From contig JALMGJ010000020.1 in the NCBI GenBank assembly GCA_023362775.1, positions 496,001 through 560,000 on the forward strand: a DNA stretch of 64,000 nt, given 5' to 3'. The position numbers and the translations under genes were made by a program. Origin of the DNA: Charina bottae. Its lineage: Eukaryota > Chordata > Lepidosauria > Squamata > Charinaidae. Shown in pieces: positions 1 through 11,147 of the stretch; within the stretch, counting starts at the first letter, position 1, and each line of letters opens with the position of its first letter. The notes under the pieces were generated by a model. It saw only the letters and a program-made list of their open reading frames with translations. It made no database searches and was not told the DNA's origin.

Positions 1-57
1 ACTGTCGTGGAGATGGGCGGTGATAAATTCGAATAATAAATAAATAAATAAATAAAC
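1..57 (+). repeat. L2-type LINE 3' tail fragment
   Basis: The string GAGATGGGCGG followed by a TAAA-repeat tail is the 3' terminus seen on several L2 copies in this window, such as those near 24.3 and 34.8 kb. It is cut by the window edge on the left. The adjacent hAT MITE inserted into its A-rich tail. Confidence 0.55.
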
Positions 58-351
58 CAGGGCTTTCCAAAGTGCCGCCACTGGTGACACACCAGTGGCG
101 GTGGCGCGCGCATGGCGGTGGCGCAGGGGGGGTGCACGTGCACAGCGGCGGCGCAGTGGGCGCACATGCACGGCGGCGGCGCGGGTGTGTGTGCGGCGGC
201 GCGTGTGCGCATGGCGGTGGTGGCAGCGGCGGCAGCTCCGCTAAAACGCGGAAGCTGCGCTGCTGCCGCGGCCGCCGTGCACACGCGCGCTGCCACTTCC
301 AGGTGGTGTGGCGACACACTTTTCTGTCGCGACACAGTTTGGAAAGCTCTG
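58..351 (+). mobile_element. hAT-type MITE with CpG-rich core, copy 1
   Basis: The termini are CAGGGCTTTCCAAA and, at the right end, TTTGGAAAGCTCTG, which are inverted repeats of each other. An exact 8-bp direct repeat AAATAAAC flanks it (50-57 and 352-359), the duplication length typical of hAT elements. The core is dense in GCG/GCA-like triplets and CpG. Open frames here are compositional and code for no recognisable protein. Related copies are at 27.7, 35.9, 52.3, 58.8 and 60.9 kb. Confidence 0.88.
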
Positions 352-2392
352 AAATAAACAAACCTCTGGGTTAAGGCTTTTTAAGTAATCCAAAGTCAAC
401 ATCTTCAGTTGGACTGAAATAATGTAAGACTGTATTATTTAGGATACTGAATTTGGTTGCTGTGGTTGTTAACCAGGTATAGTTTTGAATATTCTTTATA
501 GGTCAGTGCAGCATAAAGCCAAAGTCTGCAACGTGGCACCTACCTCCCCCGTATCTGGTCTGGGGGGTGGTGGTGTTTGTATTAAAAGTACTTAAACAGG
601 GAGGCAAATATTTCTGAACTGTAGATGGGGCCCTATTAGCTTGATGGGTGGGTACAACCTTTGTTTAGAAATATATAGCAGGCCGTCTGCCAGGGCAGCA
701 GTGTTTTAAGCAGATTCTGCCCTCCTTAAATGCGTTCTGCTCTCAGAATTCTAAATCAAAAGTGTTATGGATAATGCATTAATCTCCATGACAGGTGTTC
801 TAAGAATTTGGCCAGGTCATTTTCTTCAGAAAGAAGTACAACGGACATTTTAATCAAAGCCATAAAAATATTCCTAGCTGCAATAGCCACGTGATCATCC
901 ATGAACAATGTTGGATTCAGAAGGTAGTTCCACGCTAGTCCTCAGCTTTTAAAAGGAACCCAATCCCATCAAGAACAGGCTGTTCCCACAATCATGACAA
1001 TGCTTGACTGTTACCAAAGAACCTCTTTGTCTGAATTGCACCTTGGCTTGTTAGCCCATAGGCAATCCAACCACCCATCCAGATTGTGTAGAGGGTTTCC
1101 TGATCAACTTGTCATGGTTGTTTTTAAAAGGGAGTGTGTGTGTCTATGTGTATAATTTTGTGACTGACAGATCATAGTGAATAGTTTCATCAGGACTGCC
1201 CAATTAAGGTTCTGAGGCAAGGATGTTGATGTGATTTGTTTTGATACTAAGTGCTCTTTGCTAGTTCAGTCTCCCAGAGCAGAAATATTGAGAGCTGCAA
1301 TGGAATTTGTGACACCTGAGATTTTGTTTAGAAAAGTGTTAGATGTTCAAATTCTTCTGCCTCTGTCATTGCATGCTAGGTGCATCCACTGTACTATTGC
1401 AGTTATGACCCTGGTGCCAATTGAACTTAGACTTCAGAAAGTTTGCATTTTTTAAAGCTAAATCTCCTCTATGCAGCTGTATGTACTTCTTATAATAATT
1501 GTACAGAAGTGTAAGATAAGAGTGCACAACTTTTTCCAGCCTGTGGTTCACACTTGTCATTTGTCATATTGAAAGTGGCACCCCAAAATTCAGCAGGGCC
1601 AGAACAAAGAGGTGGGTGAGGTCCAGTTGAGATCTGAGTACCATTCCATTTCCATCATGTGATTATGCCCACTGGTTTTGGAGACCCTCACATTGTAACC
1701 ACAGTACTCGCATTAAAAGATCTGCACTATACCATCTGAAACTTGAAAAAATCATCCCATCAGAAGTATACGCCTGCAAATGCCATCCAGGGTACTCAAG
1801 AACAATACAGTTATCAGCAGTTCTCTTTTTAAAACAAATAAAAATGTAAAGGTTTACATTTCAGCATCCTACTAATTTCTCTGAAATCTGGTAAACATCA
1901 CTCTTCCTTAGGAGCTAATATACTTTCAAGTATGATCCAATTCTATCAGACAGAAAAAAAGTTACAACCATTTGTTAATTTAAATAGGATGCAGTTTTTG
2001 ATTTCCAAACCAAGATCTGGGTGGCTGCCAAACTGCTTTGAAGTGAAACAGGGTATTTTACAAGTTACCGTATTAGGATCTGCATTGAATCGTGTGGCAA
2101 ATGTGAATCCCAACTCATCCTACACTGCAGCAATTTAAAGCATTTTACATATCCCAGAAAATCTTGCAACACACTGTACCTATGAGATAAGACAACTTTA
2201 TTATATCCATATTGCAGAGGATGGGGTAAATGTTGAGAACAAGGACTAATTGTTTGCATGAGGCGACCTAGTAAATTCAAGACTGACCTGAGATTAAAAC
2301 TTGGGGGACTTCCTGGCAGTTTGGCCACCACAAAACAGCTGGATTCCATTTCCCCCCCCCCCCCATGCTTAATTTTACGGATTTGATACATG
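352..2392. other. Non-coding stretch, no recognisable feature
   Basis: This is AT-rich sequence with no long open frame, no exon-like segment with good splice sites and no repeat family that I recognise. A run of 12 C lies near 2353. It is probably MLPH intron or sequence downstream of the last exon in the window. Confidence 0.5.
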
Positions 2393-2530
2393 TATGAGAG
2401 CCAGTGTGGTGAGGTGGCTAAGGTACTGGACTAGGAGTGGGGAGACCTGGGTTGTAGTCCTCCCTTAGGCATGGAAGCCAACTGGGTGACTTGGGGCCAC
2501 TCTCTCTCTGTCCTAGACTGGGAAGTAAAA
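2393..2530 (+). mobile_element. tRNA-derived SINE fragment
   Basis: The order of an A-box-like GTGAGGTGGCTAAGG, a B-box-like GGGTTGTAGTCCTCCC and then GGGTGACTTGGGCCACTC matches the tRNA-derived SINE found in reverse at 24.9 and 44.5 kb. The copy is decayed and loses similarity after about 2520. Confidence 0.65.
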
Positions 2531-4420
2531 AAGAAAACCCCATTGACCAAACTGCATTGGACCGAGGGAGTACAGTTCATAACCTCCAATGAAGAGGCCT
2601 TCATCCAGCAGTAGAATGATTTGGGCAGTGTATACACACACACTGCATGATTCCTATATGACACTTTCTCATGACACATTTTCAAACTTTTAAGGTCAAA
2701 GTAGTTTGTGCAGCCTGGCCATCCTTACTGTTTTAACCATCTATTCTGAGTATTTTTCCCTCCAGATGGTGCTGAACTAAAACTCCCAACTTATTCATCA
2801 TTAGCTACACTGGTTGTTAACTTGTACTGCAGTGACAACTTTTGGGAGGAGGCAGACACAGGTTGTACACCTCTGATCTAAGCTGCGCTTTCATGTATTT
2901 ATTTCTAGTACTTCCTAGGTTTGGGGCACCTTCTTCCCATTTCTCAAGCTCCACAGAAGATAGAATCACCATCTAATGGCTTCATCCTTTCAAGAAGACA
3001 TTCAAGGCTTTCTATATTGTGTTAATGGGTCTCAAGTGCTTTGGCTGTGATGCCACAAAAAGCCCTGGCTTGTGATCTCTCTGAGCTTTGTGTTTGCAGC
3101 AGAAGGGAAATGAGGGAATGAGAGAAAACAGGAGGCAAGGAAGATGTGCAGTTGCTTTAATTAAAGGGTTCATTGTCCATGGAGGACTCTTAGCCTGAAG
3201 AAGAGGAACAGCCAGATAGCACATTGATCCTGGATAATGTTTCACAGAATACAGCAGTGACAAAGGCACCACCTCAAAATGCAAGTGAAAAGCTCTCATT
3301 AGGTAATGGCTTCTGCGTGAGAACCACTTTTGGCCTCAGAGGCAGAAGACCACCCATATTCTGTGCGGTACATTTTATTTGGGTCAGTCTGCTCTTGAGA
3401 AAGCCAGATGGTATCTCAGGAACCAGATATCCATGTGGGGGAACGGAACTGGTAAAGCGTATGAGAATTCACACATTCCACATACAACATATTCAGACTT
3501 TAACCCCAACATTCAAGTATTGAATTTGTGTATGTATATTGGTATAAAATATAATTTTAGATTTTTATTTCCTAAGGTAATATCATATATTTGTCTTAAT
3601 ATACTGAATAATAATGTGCATTAAATTTGTATTATAATGCAAATAGTTTATGGCCAACTCTTTGAGTTTAAAACCAAGCATTTTCTTCCCAAAAATTCAA
3701 ATTAGTCTTGTTTCAGATCTAGAAAGTGCAATTAATATATAGTTGGGTGGGATACAGGGATCAGTCCCCAGCAGATCAATCTTTTGGAATGGGGAAAAAA
3801 CCGACCACTCCTGGACTATCAAAATCACCATTGTTTTGTGAAAATGCTTTTCAGAATGACTCTCCCTATGTACCATGTGATGATTTCAATATATGAAAAG
3901 CTTTCTGCCCCGAGGGCATTTAGTATCAAATCAATCAATCAATGTGCTCCTGCCAGCCTGCTGGGATGAGTAAGCATTGTTAAAGAATGCCTACAGCCTG
4001 TGACCCCATCCGAATTAGGACTGGGCAGCAGAACTTGCTTTTATGCTGGCCTTGTGGGTGCAATTTATTTCTAAGGAAGGAGAAATCATAAACCATCTGG
4101 AGTTGGCGCCCTTGGTAACCAAAGTCTGTTTAAATAAGTAGGCACCATCCTCTTGCCACTTGGAAACTAGACCTTCAAAGTGAGAAATCAAAACAAGAAC
4201 AGGGGAAAAGATCATTGGGGAGGATGGTGAAATGGAGGACCTTATGATCCATCGACATGTCATACTTGACAGCAAGAGTGAACTTAGTGATAGAGACAGT
4301 AACAGGGAAACCATATTTGCCCCCGTTTGATCATATGCAACGTAAATCAATGTCAAAAGACATTCTCATCTTGCATACAGAAATTCTCTTTCTTTCGTAT
4401 ATTCTTGTATTTTAATAAAC
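2531..4420. other. Non-coding stretch, nothing recognised
   Basis: I see no exon, RNA gene or repeat family that I can name. Open frames on either strand are short and lack coding character. Confidence 0.45.
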
Positions 4421-4637
4421 AAAGAAAATACGTCTATGAAGGTTCTCAGTCATCCAGGTGGAATTGTCTGTAGCTTGAATCATGTCAACTGGATTTCTAT
4501 TTTCTCTGTGGAAACGTTTCGCTCCTTATCCAAGGAGCTTCTTCAGTCTGAGCAAAGTTGGTAAGGGAATCCTAAATATGTTTCTAGGTCGCTGTGTGAC
4601 CTTACACCTGGGGGCATGGTTATATTGAGATGTTATT

Positions 4638-6209
4638 TTAAGTCCTTTTATTATCTAAAGGAGGATCGTTAAGATCACCATGCTGCTGTTGAGCTTGTGA
4701 AATGGTCTTAATCTTCCTAGGCACAGAAGACAAAGCAGGAAGGAAGATAGGGGAAAGGTTATGCCTGAGGCCCCCACCTCTATTCAAGGAAGGATTTTCC
4801 AAGTTGGCATGAATGGATTCCTTGACCCCTCTCTCAAACCACCTATCTTCTCTGTCTAAAATGTGAACATTAATGTCCTCAAATGAGTGTCCTTTTTCCT
4901 TTAGATGAAGATAAACTGCTGACTCTGGTCCTGTGGTGTTACTTCTCCTGTGTTGGGCCATCCTCCTGTACAAGGGTTGTTTGGTTTCTCCAATGTAGAG
5001 TTCAGAGCACTCCTCACTGCACTGGATTGCATACACTACATTGCTTTCCTTGTGTTTTGGAGTTTGATCTTTGGGGTGTACAAGCCTCTGTCTCAGTGTG
5101 TTGGTGGGTTTGAAATATACAGGTATGTGGTGTTTGCCAAATATCCGTTTTATCTTTTCAGACACGCCAGCCATGTAGGGAATGACCAGGTTCTTTCGTT
5201 TACTCTGAGTCTCAGCCCTATCTGTCGCTGTTTTAGGTCTGGTAGATTTAGATTTGGTGAAGGCCCAATTTGGATATCCACAGGCCTTCAGGGCTGTTCT
5301 CAGGTGCTGATTTTCATTCTTTTTGGAATCCATGGAGGTGGGGATGGTTTCTGCTCTGTGTGACAATGTCCTGATGACTCCTAGTTTGTGCTGCAGTGGA
5401 TGGTGGGAGTCAAACATCAGATATTGATCTGTGTGTGTGGGTTTCCTGTAGATCCCTATTTCTAGCTTGCCACCGGTCCCAATGAAGACTTCACAGTCTA
5501 GGAATGCCAGTCTGTTGTCCTTGGTGTCTTCTCTGGTGAAGCTAATGTTGGCATCTATAGTGTTTATATGGTCCGTGAAGGCCTGTACTTCCTGGGTCTT
5601 GATTTTGACCCAGGTGTCATCCACATACCTAAACCAGTGGGTGGGCACCGTTCCCTGGAATGTGTTGAGTGCTTTCTTCTCCACTTCTTCCATGTATAAA
5701 TTGGCCACAATGGGTGACACAGGAGAACCCATGGCACAGCCGTGTTTTTGTCTGTAAAAGTCACCTCTGTGTGTGAAATAAGTGGTGTTAAGACACAGGT
5801 CCAGAAGATGGCAGATCTGGTTTGGGTTGAGATGGCTTCTCCTTTCAAGGGTGCTGTCCTCTTCTAGTCTCTTCCTGACAGCAGATAGAGCATGAGTGGT
5901 GGGGATGCTGGTGAAAAGGGAGGACACATCGAAGGAGACCATAGTTTCATCTGTATCCAGTTTCAGGATCTTTGCTTTGGAAACAAATTCTTCCGAATTA
6001 TGGATGTGGTGTTCAGAGTGTCCAACTAGAGGTGCTAGTATGGTAGAGAGGTGTTTGGCAATGTTGTATGTTACCGAATTAATGCTGCTGACTATGGGTC
6101 GGAGGGGTGTTCCTTCCTTGTGGATCTTAGGAAGTCCGTAGATGCAGTGGACGGCTTCTCCAGGATACAGACGGTGGTAGGTAATCCTATCGATGGAGCC
6201 ATCATGTTC
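4638..6209 (-). pseudogene. 5'-truncated Penelope-like RT/GIY-YIG endonuclease ORF
   Basis: Reading starts mid-protein at the inversion junction and stays open to the stop at 4638, about 520 codons. In order it shows the RT block KIHKEGTPLRPIVSS, VSFDVSSLFTSIPT, the fingers/palm block GCAMGSPVSPIVANLYME, and the catalytic YVDD in WFRYVDDTWV. A GIY-YIG nuclease core follows (NVVYAIQCSEECSELYIGET, then RRMAQHRR). RT plus a C-terminal GIY-YIG domain defines Penelope-like elements, which prime reverse transcription at nicked targets. The N-terminal part of the RT is missing, so the copy is not autonomous, although the remaining frame has no stop or frameshift. Open frames further upstream on this strand are antisense reading of the plus arm. 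Confidence 0.9.
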
Positions 6210-6318
6210 CAATCCAGTGCAGTGAGGAGTGCTCTGAACTCTACATTGGAGAAACCAAGCAACCTTTGTACAGGAGGATGGCCCAACACAGGAGAAGTAA
6301 CTTTCGTTACTTTCGTTT

Positions 6319-6890
6319 AACAGAATAAACGAAAGAACCTGGTAATTCCCTACATGGCTGGTGTGTCTGAAAAGATAAAACGGATATTTGGCAAACACCA
6401 CATACCTGTATATTTCAAACCCACCAACACACTGAGACAGAGGCTTGTACACCCCAAAGATCAAACTCCAAAACACAAGAAAAGCAATGTAGTTTATGCA
6501 ATCCAGTGCAGTGAGGAGTGCTCTGAACTTTACATTGGAGAAACCAAACAACTTTTATACAGGAGGATGGCCCAACACAGGAGAAGTAACACCACAGGAC
6601 CAGAGTCAGCAGTTTATCTTCATTTAAAGGAAAAAGGACACTCATTTGAGGACATTAATGTTCACATTTTAGACAGAGAAGATAGGTGGTTTGAGAGAGG
6701 GGTCAAGGAATCCATTTATGCCAACTTGGAAAATCCTTCCTTGAATAGAGGTGGGGGCCTCAGGCACAATCTTTCTCCCATCTTTCTCCCGGCTCTGTCT
6801 TCTGTGCCTAGGAAGATTAAGACCATTTCACAAGCTCAACAGCAGCATGGTGATCTTAACGATCCTCCTTTAGATAATAAAAGGACTTAA
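6319..6890 (+). pseudogene. Inverted partial copy of the PLE GIY-YIG domain
   Basis: This is the plus-strand arm. It begins at the codons for NLVIPYMAGVSEKIKRIFGK and runs open to a stop at 6890. The GIY-YIG core is SELYIGETKQLLYRRMAQH. The protein is near-identical to the C-terminus of the minus-strand copy, with a few substitutions (P to L after KQ, H to Y in the ESIYANLENPS block). It has no RT and is a dead fragment generated with the inverted insertion. Confidence 0.88.
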
Positions 6891-7404
6891 AATAACATCT
6901 CAATATAACCATGCCCCCAGGTGTAAGGTCACACAGCTACCTAGAAACATATTTAGGATTCCCTTACCAACTTTGCTCAGACTGAAGAAGCTCCTTGGAT
7001 AAGGAGCGAAACGTTTCCACAGAGAAAATAGAAATCCAGTTGACATGATTCAAGCTACAGAAAAGAAAATACGTAACTGCTCCAAAATCTAGCTGCTGCA
7101 GTTAGTTAGAAAACAGATAGACAAAACTGGTACATCAAAACTCTTGTTCTAACAGGAACAGAATTTTCACTGAAGACTGGAATATAGGATGTTCTCTTCT
7201 ATTACAGTATATCAGATTGTTGCTTTCTTCAGGACTGTCTGTACTGACAGTAGTTCTTAAAGGTCTCACATAGAGGTTTTTAATCAATTCTGCCTGAGAT
7301 ACTAAGGACCGAGCTGGGCTCTTCTGACGACAATGCACAACATTGCCAGTGCTCCAAGGAACACCCTTGGTGCACCAGACTGCCTTTGAAAATGGGTTAC
7401 TACA

Positions 7405-7690
7405 TCCCTTAATACTTACTTACTTATTAGTTAAATTTATATGACTGCCCAACTCCCCCAATGGGGGACTCTGGGCGGTTTACAATAAAATCAGAGTTAA
7501 AATATAAATATAAAATTACAAATTAATAACATAACATAATAAATACAAAATCCAATCCGGCAAGTATCTCAATAATAGGGAGGACATTATATTAACCACC
7601 CCCAGGAGGAGCTGTTACTTTTCCCCTCCCACGCTAGGCGGCAGAACCAGGTTTTCAGATCTTTCCTAAAGGTACTTGCCCATCTTCTCC
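7405..7690 (-). mobile_element. L2 LINE 3'-end fragment
   Basis: Reading plus strand, the order is an A/T tail, CCCCCAATGGGGGACTCTGG, GCGGTTTACAATAAAA and then a decayed C-terminal coding part (GGCGGCAGAACCAGGTTTTC). The same order occurs in the better preserved reverse L2 at 63.1-63.4 kb. About 290 bp, strongly decayed. Confidence 0.7.
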
Positions 7691-8589
7691 ATCTATTTTA
7701 TACTTGATGACTGCGATTGCTAAAGCGCCCGAGTTACGATCTCCAGTAATTTCTCAGGCTGAAAATGTATGCAGTACAGTCCATTTTTAGATTTTGAACA
7801 AACCTCAAGTTCCAAGTTAATGGGCAAATGCCAACAGGAACCAAGAAGTTGGGATGCCAGATTTTAATCTTATAAATGCTGTCAAGTAAGCCAAATAAAT
7901 ATGATATCAAAGGGTTTGCTGAAATCAACTACCATCCTAACAGGCACATAGCTCAATATGGAGTTGTTAAATGAGTTTCTGATCATCATTACACTCCATT
8001 CTCATGCACAGGGTAACAAAGTAACATAAACGCAATATACTTTGTATTTCTAAAAATAGCTTACCTTTATTACTATTTTTAAGCAAGTCTTAACCTGCTA
8101 TTTGCTACCTGTTCTCCTGAAACACATTTCAATACTCATAGCAGTACAGATCAATATTGTTTAGATATATGGATTGTCCTTCACAGAGAATACAGGCTAA
8201 TTTATTTATGGGATTTATAGGCTGCCCCAACCTGCTAAAACTCTGCTTATTATGAACAGTGTTTGCAAAAAGTAACCATCGTGAACAGATGATAACCCTA
8301 CTAGGTCCAGCTTCATCCCCAGGAGGAAAAGCTGCACTTTGCTAAGACCTAGGGAGCTCGAAGTGCCGGCTTCCTTCTCGTATTTCCCAGAAAGCAGTGC
8401 TCTCAAGGAATGCCCAGAACATTCTTAAGGTGAGACCACATCTCAGAGGCAGTCTCTACTATCCCTCAAAAAAGAACACAGAAGCATTCATTACTCCATT
8501 TTTAGTGTTATCATGTATGAAAATCTGCATGATTTTTTTATTTGTTCTTCTTCTAGGGAATAATACGTTAGAAGGTAAACTGCCGTCAG
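7691..8589. other. Non-coding stretch, nothing recognised
   Basis: I recognise no exon or repeat. Short open frames on the minus strand (around 7.74-7.93 and 8.2-8.4 kb) have no motif. Confidence 0.4.
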
Positions 8590-9075
8590 GCTACTGACTG
8601 TCCCGTCCCCGCCCCCCGCTTCCTGTTGTGAGATTTTTTTTAAAAAACCCACAATTTATTGCAAGGATGGATTCTTGGGGTTTGGCATAATCTTGCGTTC
8701 TCCGGTCTTGTTGTGTCTTCTGGTGGGGTTCATTGTGCTTAACTTGCGGCTGCTCATCATTCAGCTGAAGGTAACTTGCTGTATCAGGACCAGCCTGCCT
8801 TTTAAGCTCCGTTATCAATTTGGATTAGGAAATGCTTTCCTCCAATGACCAATCTTCATGCTGAACGGACAGATGATTTGTGTCTATACTAGGAGACATC
8901 TCTTAACGTGGCTTTAGCTTTGATGAGAAGGATTTAACTGTTGTCATGATTTTCATGTAGCCAAAGTAGCCTGTGCAACATCAACGGCACATGATGAACT
9001 TTGTTCAGAGGCATCCTCTGCTAGCTCTGCTAACATTGTTAAAGTAACTGTCTCAAACCTTGGAAGGCACTATTT
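8590..9075 (-). pseudogene. Possible processed pseudogene, gene unknown
   Basis: On the minus strand an open, coding-looking stretch includes KLITELKRQAGPDTASYLQL and, further on, QQDRRTQDYAKPQESILA. It is followed by AATAAA and, about 14 nt later, an A-rich run, as at the 3' end of a retroposed mRNA. Upstream on the same strand the reading continues in the same frame but with in-frame stops (near SFSSKLKPR and LEESIS), which suggests decay. I do not recognise the parent gene. It could instead be part of an unknown LINE or chance sequence, and I saw no clear target duplication. Confidence 0.3.
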
Positions 9076-9732
9076 ATTGGTACTCTGTACAATAATACTA
9101 GCCAGGATTAGTGAATTTGGAATGATTGGAATCTGGGGAAGCTGGCAATGCTGCTGACCTCTTGTTCCTAGGACTTTCTACTGGAAAGATGGTAAGAACA
9201 GGGAAATGGTCAGGAGGCTGGCTGAACATAGCTGGTCACCAGACCAAGGCAGGAGGTTGGGAAATACCACATAAATAAAATGCACAAAGATAGTTGTCAG
9301 GACATAATAGAACAGTATGAAGGCCATGGGGATTAGCATATCCCTGGAGCTAGAGGGGAAATACTTTTCTATATTTGTGTACATACATACACAGAACTTG
9401 ACACTCTATGTCAATTCTATATGATAGACATTCTATGTCTATTCTATATGTTAGACATATAGCTGTGAGGATCACAGGTTTTTCCGTCTAGAGTTGGAAA
9501 GTTGTAGCATTTTTCACCATTGTCCAAGGGTTTTCTTGGCCTTTTTGCTACTCTCAATTCTTTTCCTTCTGGTTGCAGTCTCTGTGCTGAAGAGGCAAGT
9601 GGAAGAGCTAAGGTTCACAAAGACATGCTGATACATGAACAAATTGATAACTTCAGAAAGCAATGAAAACCGAACTATAGGAAGTGGAATATAAGCACTT
9701 ACTTAAGGAGTGCCAATAAAATAAAATCAAGG
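9076..9732. other. Non-coding stretch, nothing recognised
   Basis: AT-rich DNA with a local imperfect repeat of TCTATATG(T/A)TAGACAT near 9420-9460. No gene seen. Confidence 0.4.
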
Positions 9733-9741
9733 TATCTTCAA

Positions 9742-10062
9742 GGGGGGTGCGGTGGCTCAGTGGTTAAGACACCAGGCTTGTCGATCGAAAGGTTGGCGGT
9801 TCGAGACCCGAGCACCGTGTGACGGAGTGAGCTCCCGCACTCGCCCCAGCTCTTGCCAACCTAGCAATTCGAAAGCACGCAAATGCAAGTAGATTAATAG
9901 GTACCACTTTGGTGGGATGGTAACAGCGATCCGTGCACATCATGTGGCCACATGACCGTGGAAGCGTCTTCGGACAGCGCTGGCTCTTCGGCTAACAAAC
10001 GGAGATGAGCACCGGCCCCTAGAGTCGGACACGACTCTGTGGGGGAAAACCTTTACCTTTAC
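9742..10062 (+). mobile_element. Sauria-type SINE, full length
   Basis: A tRNA-like head (A box GGTGGCTCAGTGG, B box GGTTCGAGACCC) is followed by a conserved body (AGCTCTTGCCAACCTAGCAA, CTTCGGCTAACAAACGGAGA). The BovB-like tail is AGAGTCGGACACGACTC, ending in ACCTTTACCTTTAC. A 9-bp target duplication TATCTTCAA flanks it (9733-9741 and 10063-10071). Such SINEs are mobilised in trans by RTE-BovB LINEs, a copy of which lies at 49-51.8 kb. Confidence 0.92.
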
Positions 10063-10071
10063 TATCTTCAA

Positions 10072-11147
10072 ACAGGAGATTTCAAGTCAGAGTGTCTTAA
10101 TTGAAACATACCACCTTCACTTTCATGTTTATTTAGTTTGCTGATATATTTTTTAAAAACCATGTTTTAGAATCTGCTTTGCTTTATATATCTCTGACAA
10201 CTCCCCACTAGGCTTCTGTGTATTATTTTGTAATGTAGTCAGCCAGCAGTAATTTAACAATGCATTCAGTATCGTCATGAATAGCTTGATGAGCCTTGCT
10301 CAACCAGTGTTTTCTAGATGCTTTGCCTTCTTTCCACGTCATGAGGTTCTGGGTGAATTCAGGAAGGCCAGAGCAGTCTATATTCATTTTTCAGAACCTT
10401 TTAGTATCTAGTTCTCATGGAAGACACGTTTCAGGACTGCAGCCCACCCATTCACAAACAAAGTCCTTTGATGGAGACAGAAACAAAGATATAGATGATG
10501 AAGTCCATCTTGCTTGATTAAGGGTGATAAATGGTTGAAATCTGTATCTGTGCCTGTTGGAAGACTCTAAGCACTGAGAAAATATAAAGGCTGTAACAGC
10601 CGCTGCTGAAAGCTTTAACTGCCAGCACAGTTGTGGCTTTTTGTTCAATGCTCCAAAAATAATTGCCTTTTCTCTTTCACTGTCCATATTCACATCAGTC
10701 TACAACTGCAATGGGAATAAAGCATGATTAATGAACTAAGGGAAGATGCAGGAAGTAACAATAAAATAACCACGCAAAAGTTTTCAGAATTCCTTTAAGT
10801 TAACATGGAGCAATATTACGTCACGAATGTGAGATGGGCAGCTATATAAATTGAATGAATGTCCCATACTTGACAAGACTGGCCATAATCTTGAGTGTTA
10901 AGACAAAACAGAGAGACGTAAAAGAGAGTATTAATGAATTGCTGGTACAGACAGACCTGTTAACCACCACTGTAATTCAGAAATAGGTCAGATGAGCTGA
11001 AGAGTTTGCCAAAACTGAACTAAATTCAGATCAGCATTTTGGATTATCTGACATATTTCCCCCCTCCCCACTACTTCAAGAGCCCAAGAGCTGGAAAGCA
11101 GCAATGATGTGAGTGCTATGAAGCAGGACCTGCTTTATCTTCTAAGG
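10072..11147. other. Non-coding stretch, nothing recognised
   Basis: No exon with MLPH similarity and no named repeat was recognised here. Confidence 0.4.

Larger units (their letters stand above)
4434..7061. mobile_element. Penelope-like element inserted as an inverted duplication
   Basis: One insertion contains a long minus-strand copy (about 6209 down to 4434) and a shorter plus-strand copy (about 6319-7061), with a small plus-strand fragment (about 6210-6302) at the junction. The whole unit is flanked by one exact 13-bp direct repeat, AAAGAAAATACGT (4421-4433 and 7062-7074), so both arms arrived together. The minus copy encodes a Penelope-type reverse transcriptase and GIY-YIG endonuclease. 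The plus copy keeps only the endonuclease part. The plus arm ends at GATTCAAGCTACAG, whereas the minus arm continues about 35 nt further to a typical vertebrate PLE end (ACTGAGAACCTTCATAGAC). A short palindrome, TTTCGTTTA...TAAACGAAA, sits at about 6305-6335 where the plus arm starts. Confidence 0.93.

Noticed and set aside
4883..6320. Plus-strand open frames of 76-137 codons inside the large PLE
   Set aside because: They are antisense to the PLE reverse transcriptase/endonuclease frame.
7135..7338. Possible further MLPH exon on the minus strand
   Set aside because: The translation (LVSQAELIKNLYVRPLRTTV) shows no similarity to the expected coiled-coil or actin-binding segments.
9742..9830. 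tRNA genes at SINE heads (9.75, 22.57, 41.2 and 58.0 kb)
   Set aside because: A and B boxes are present but the acceptor stem and cloverleaf are not, and each head is attached to a SINE body and tail.
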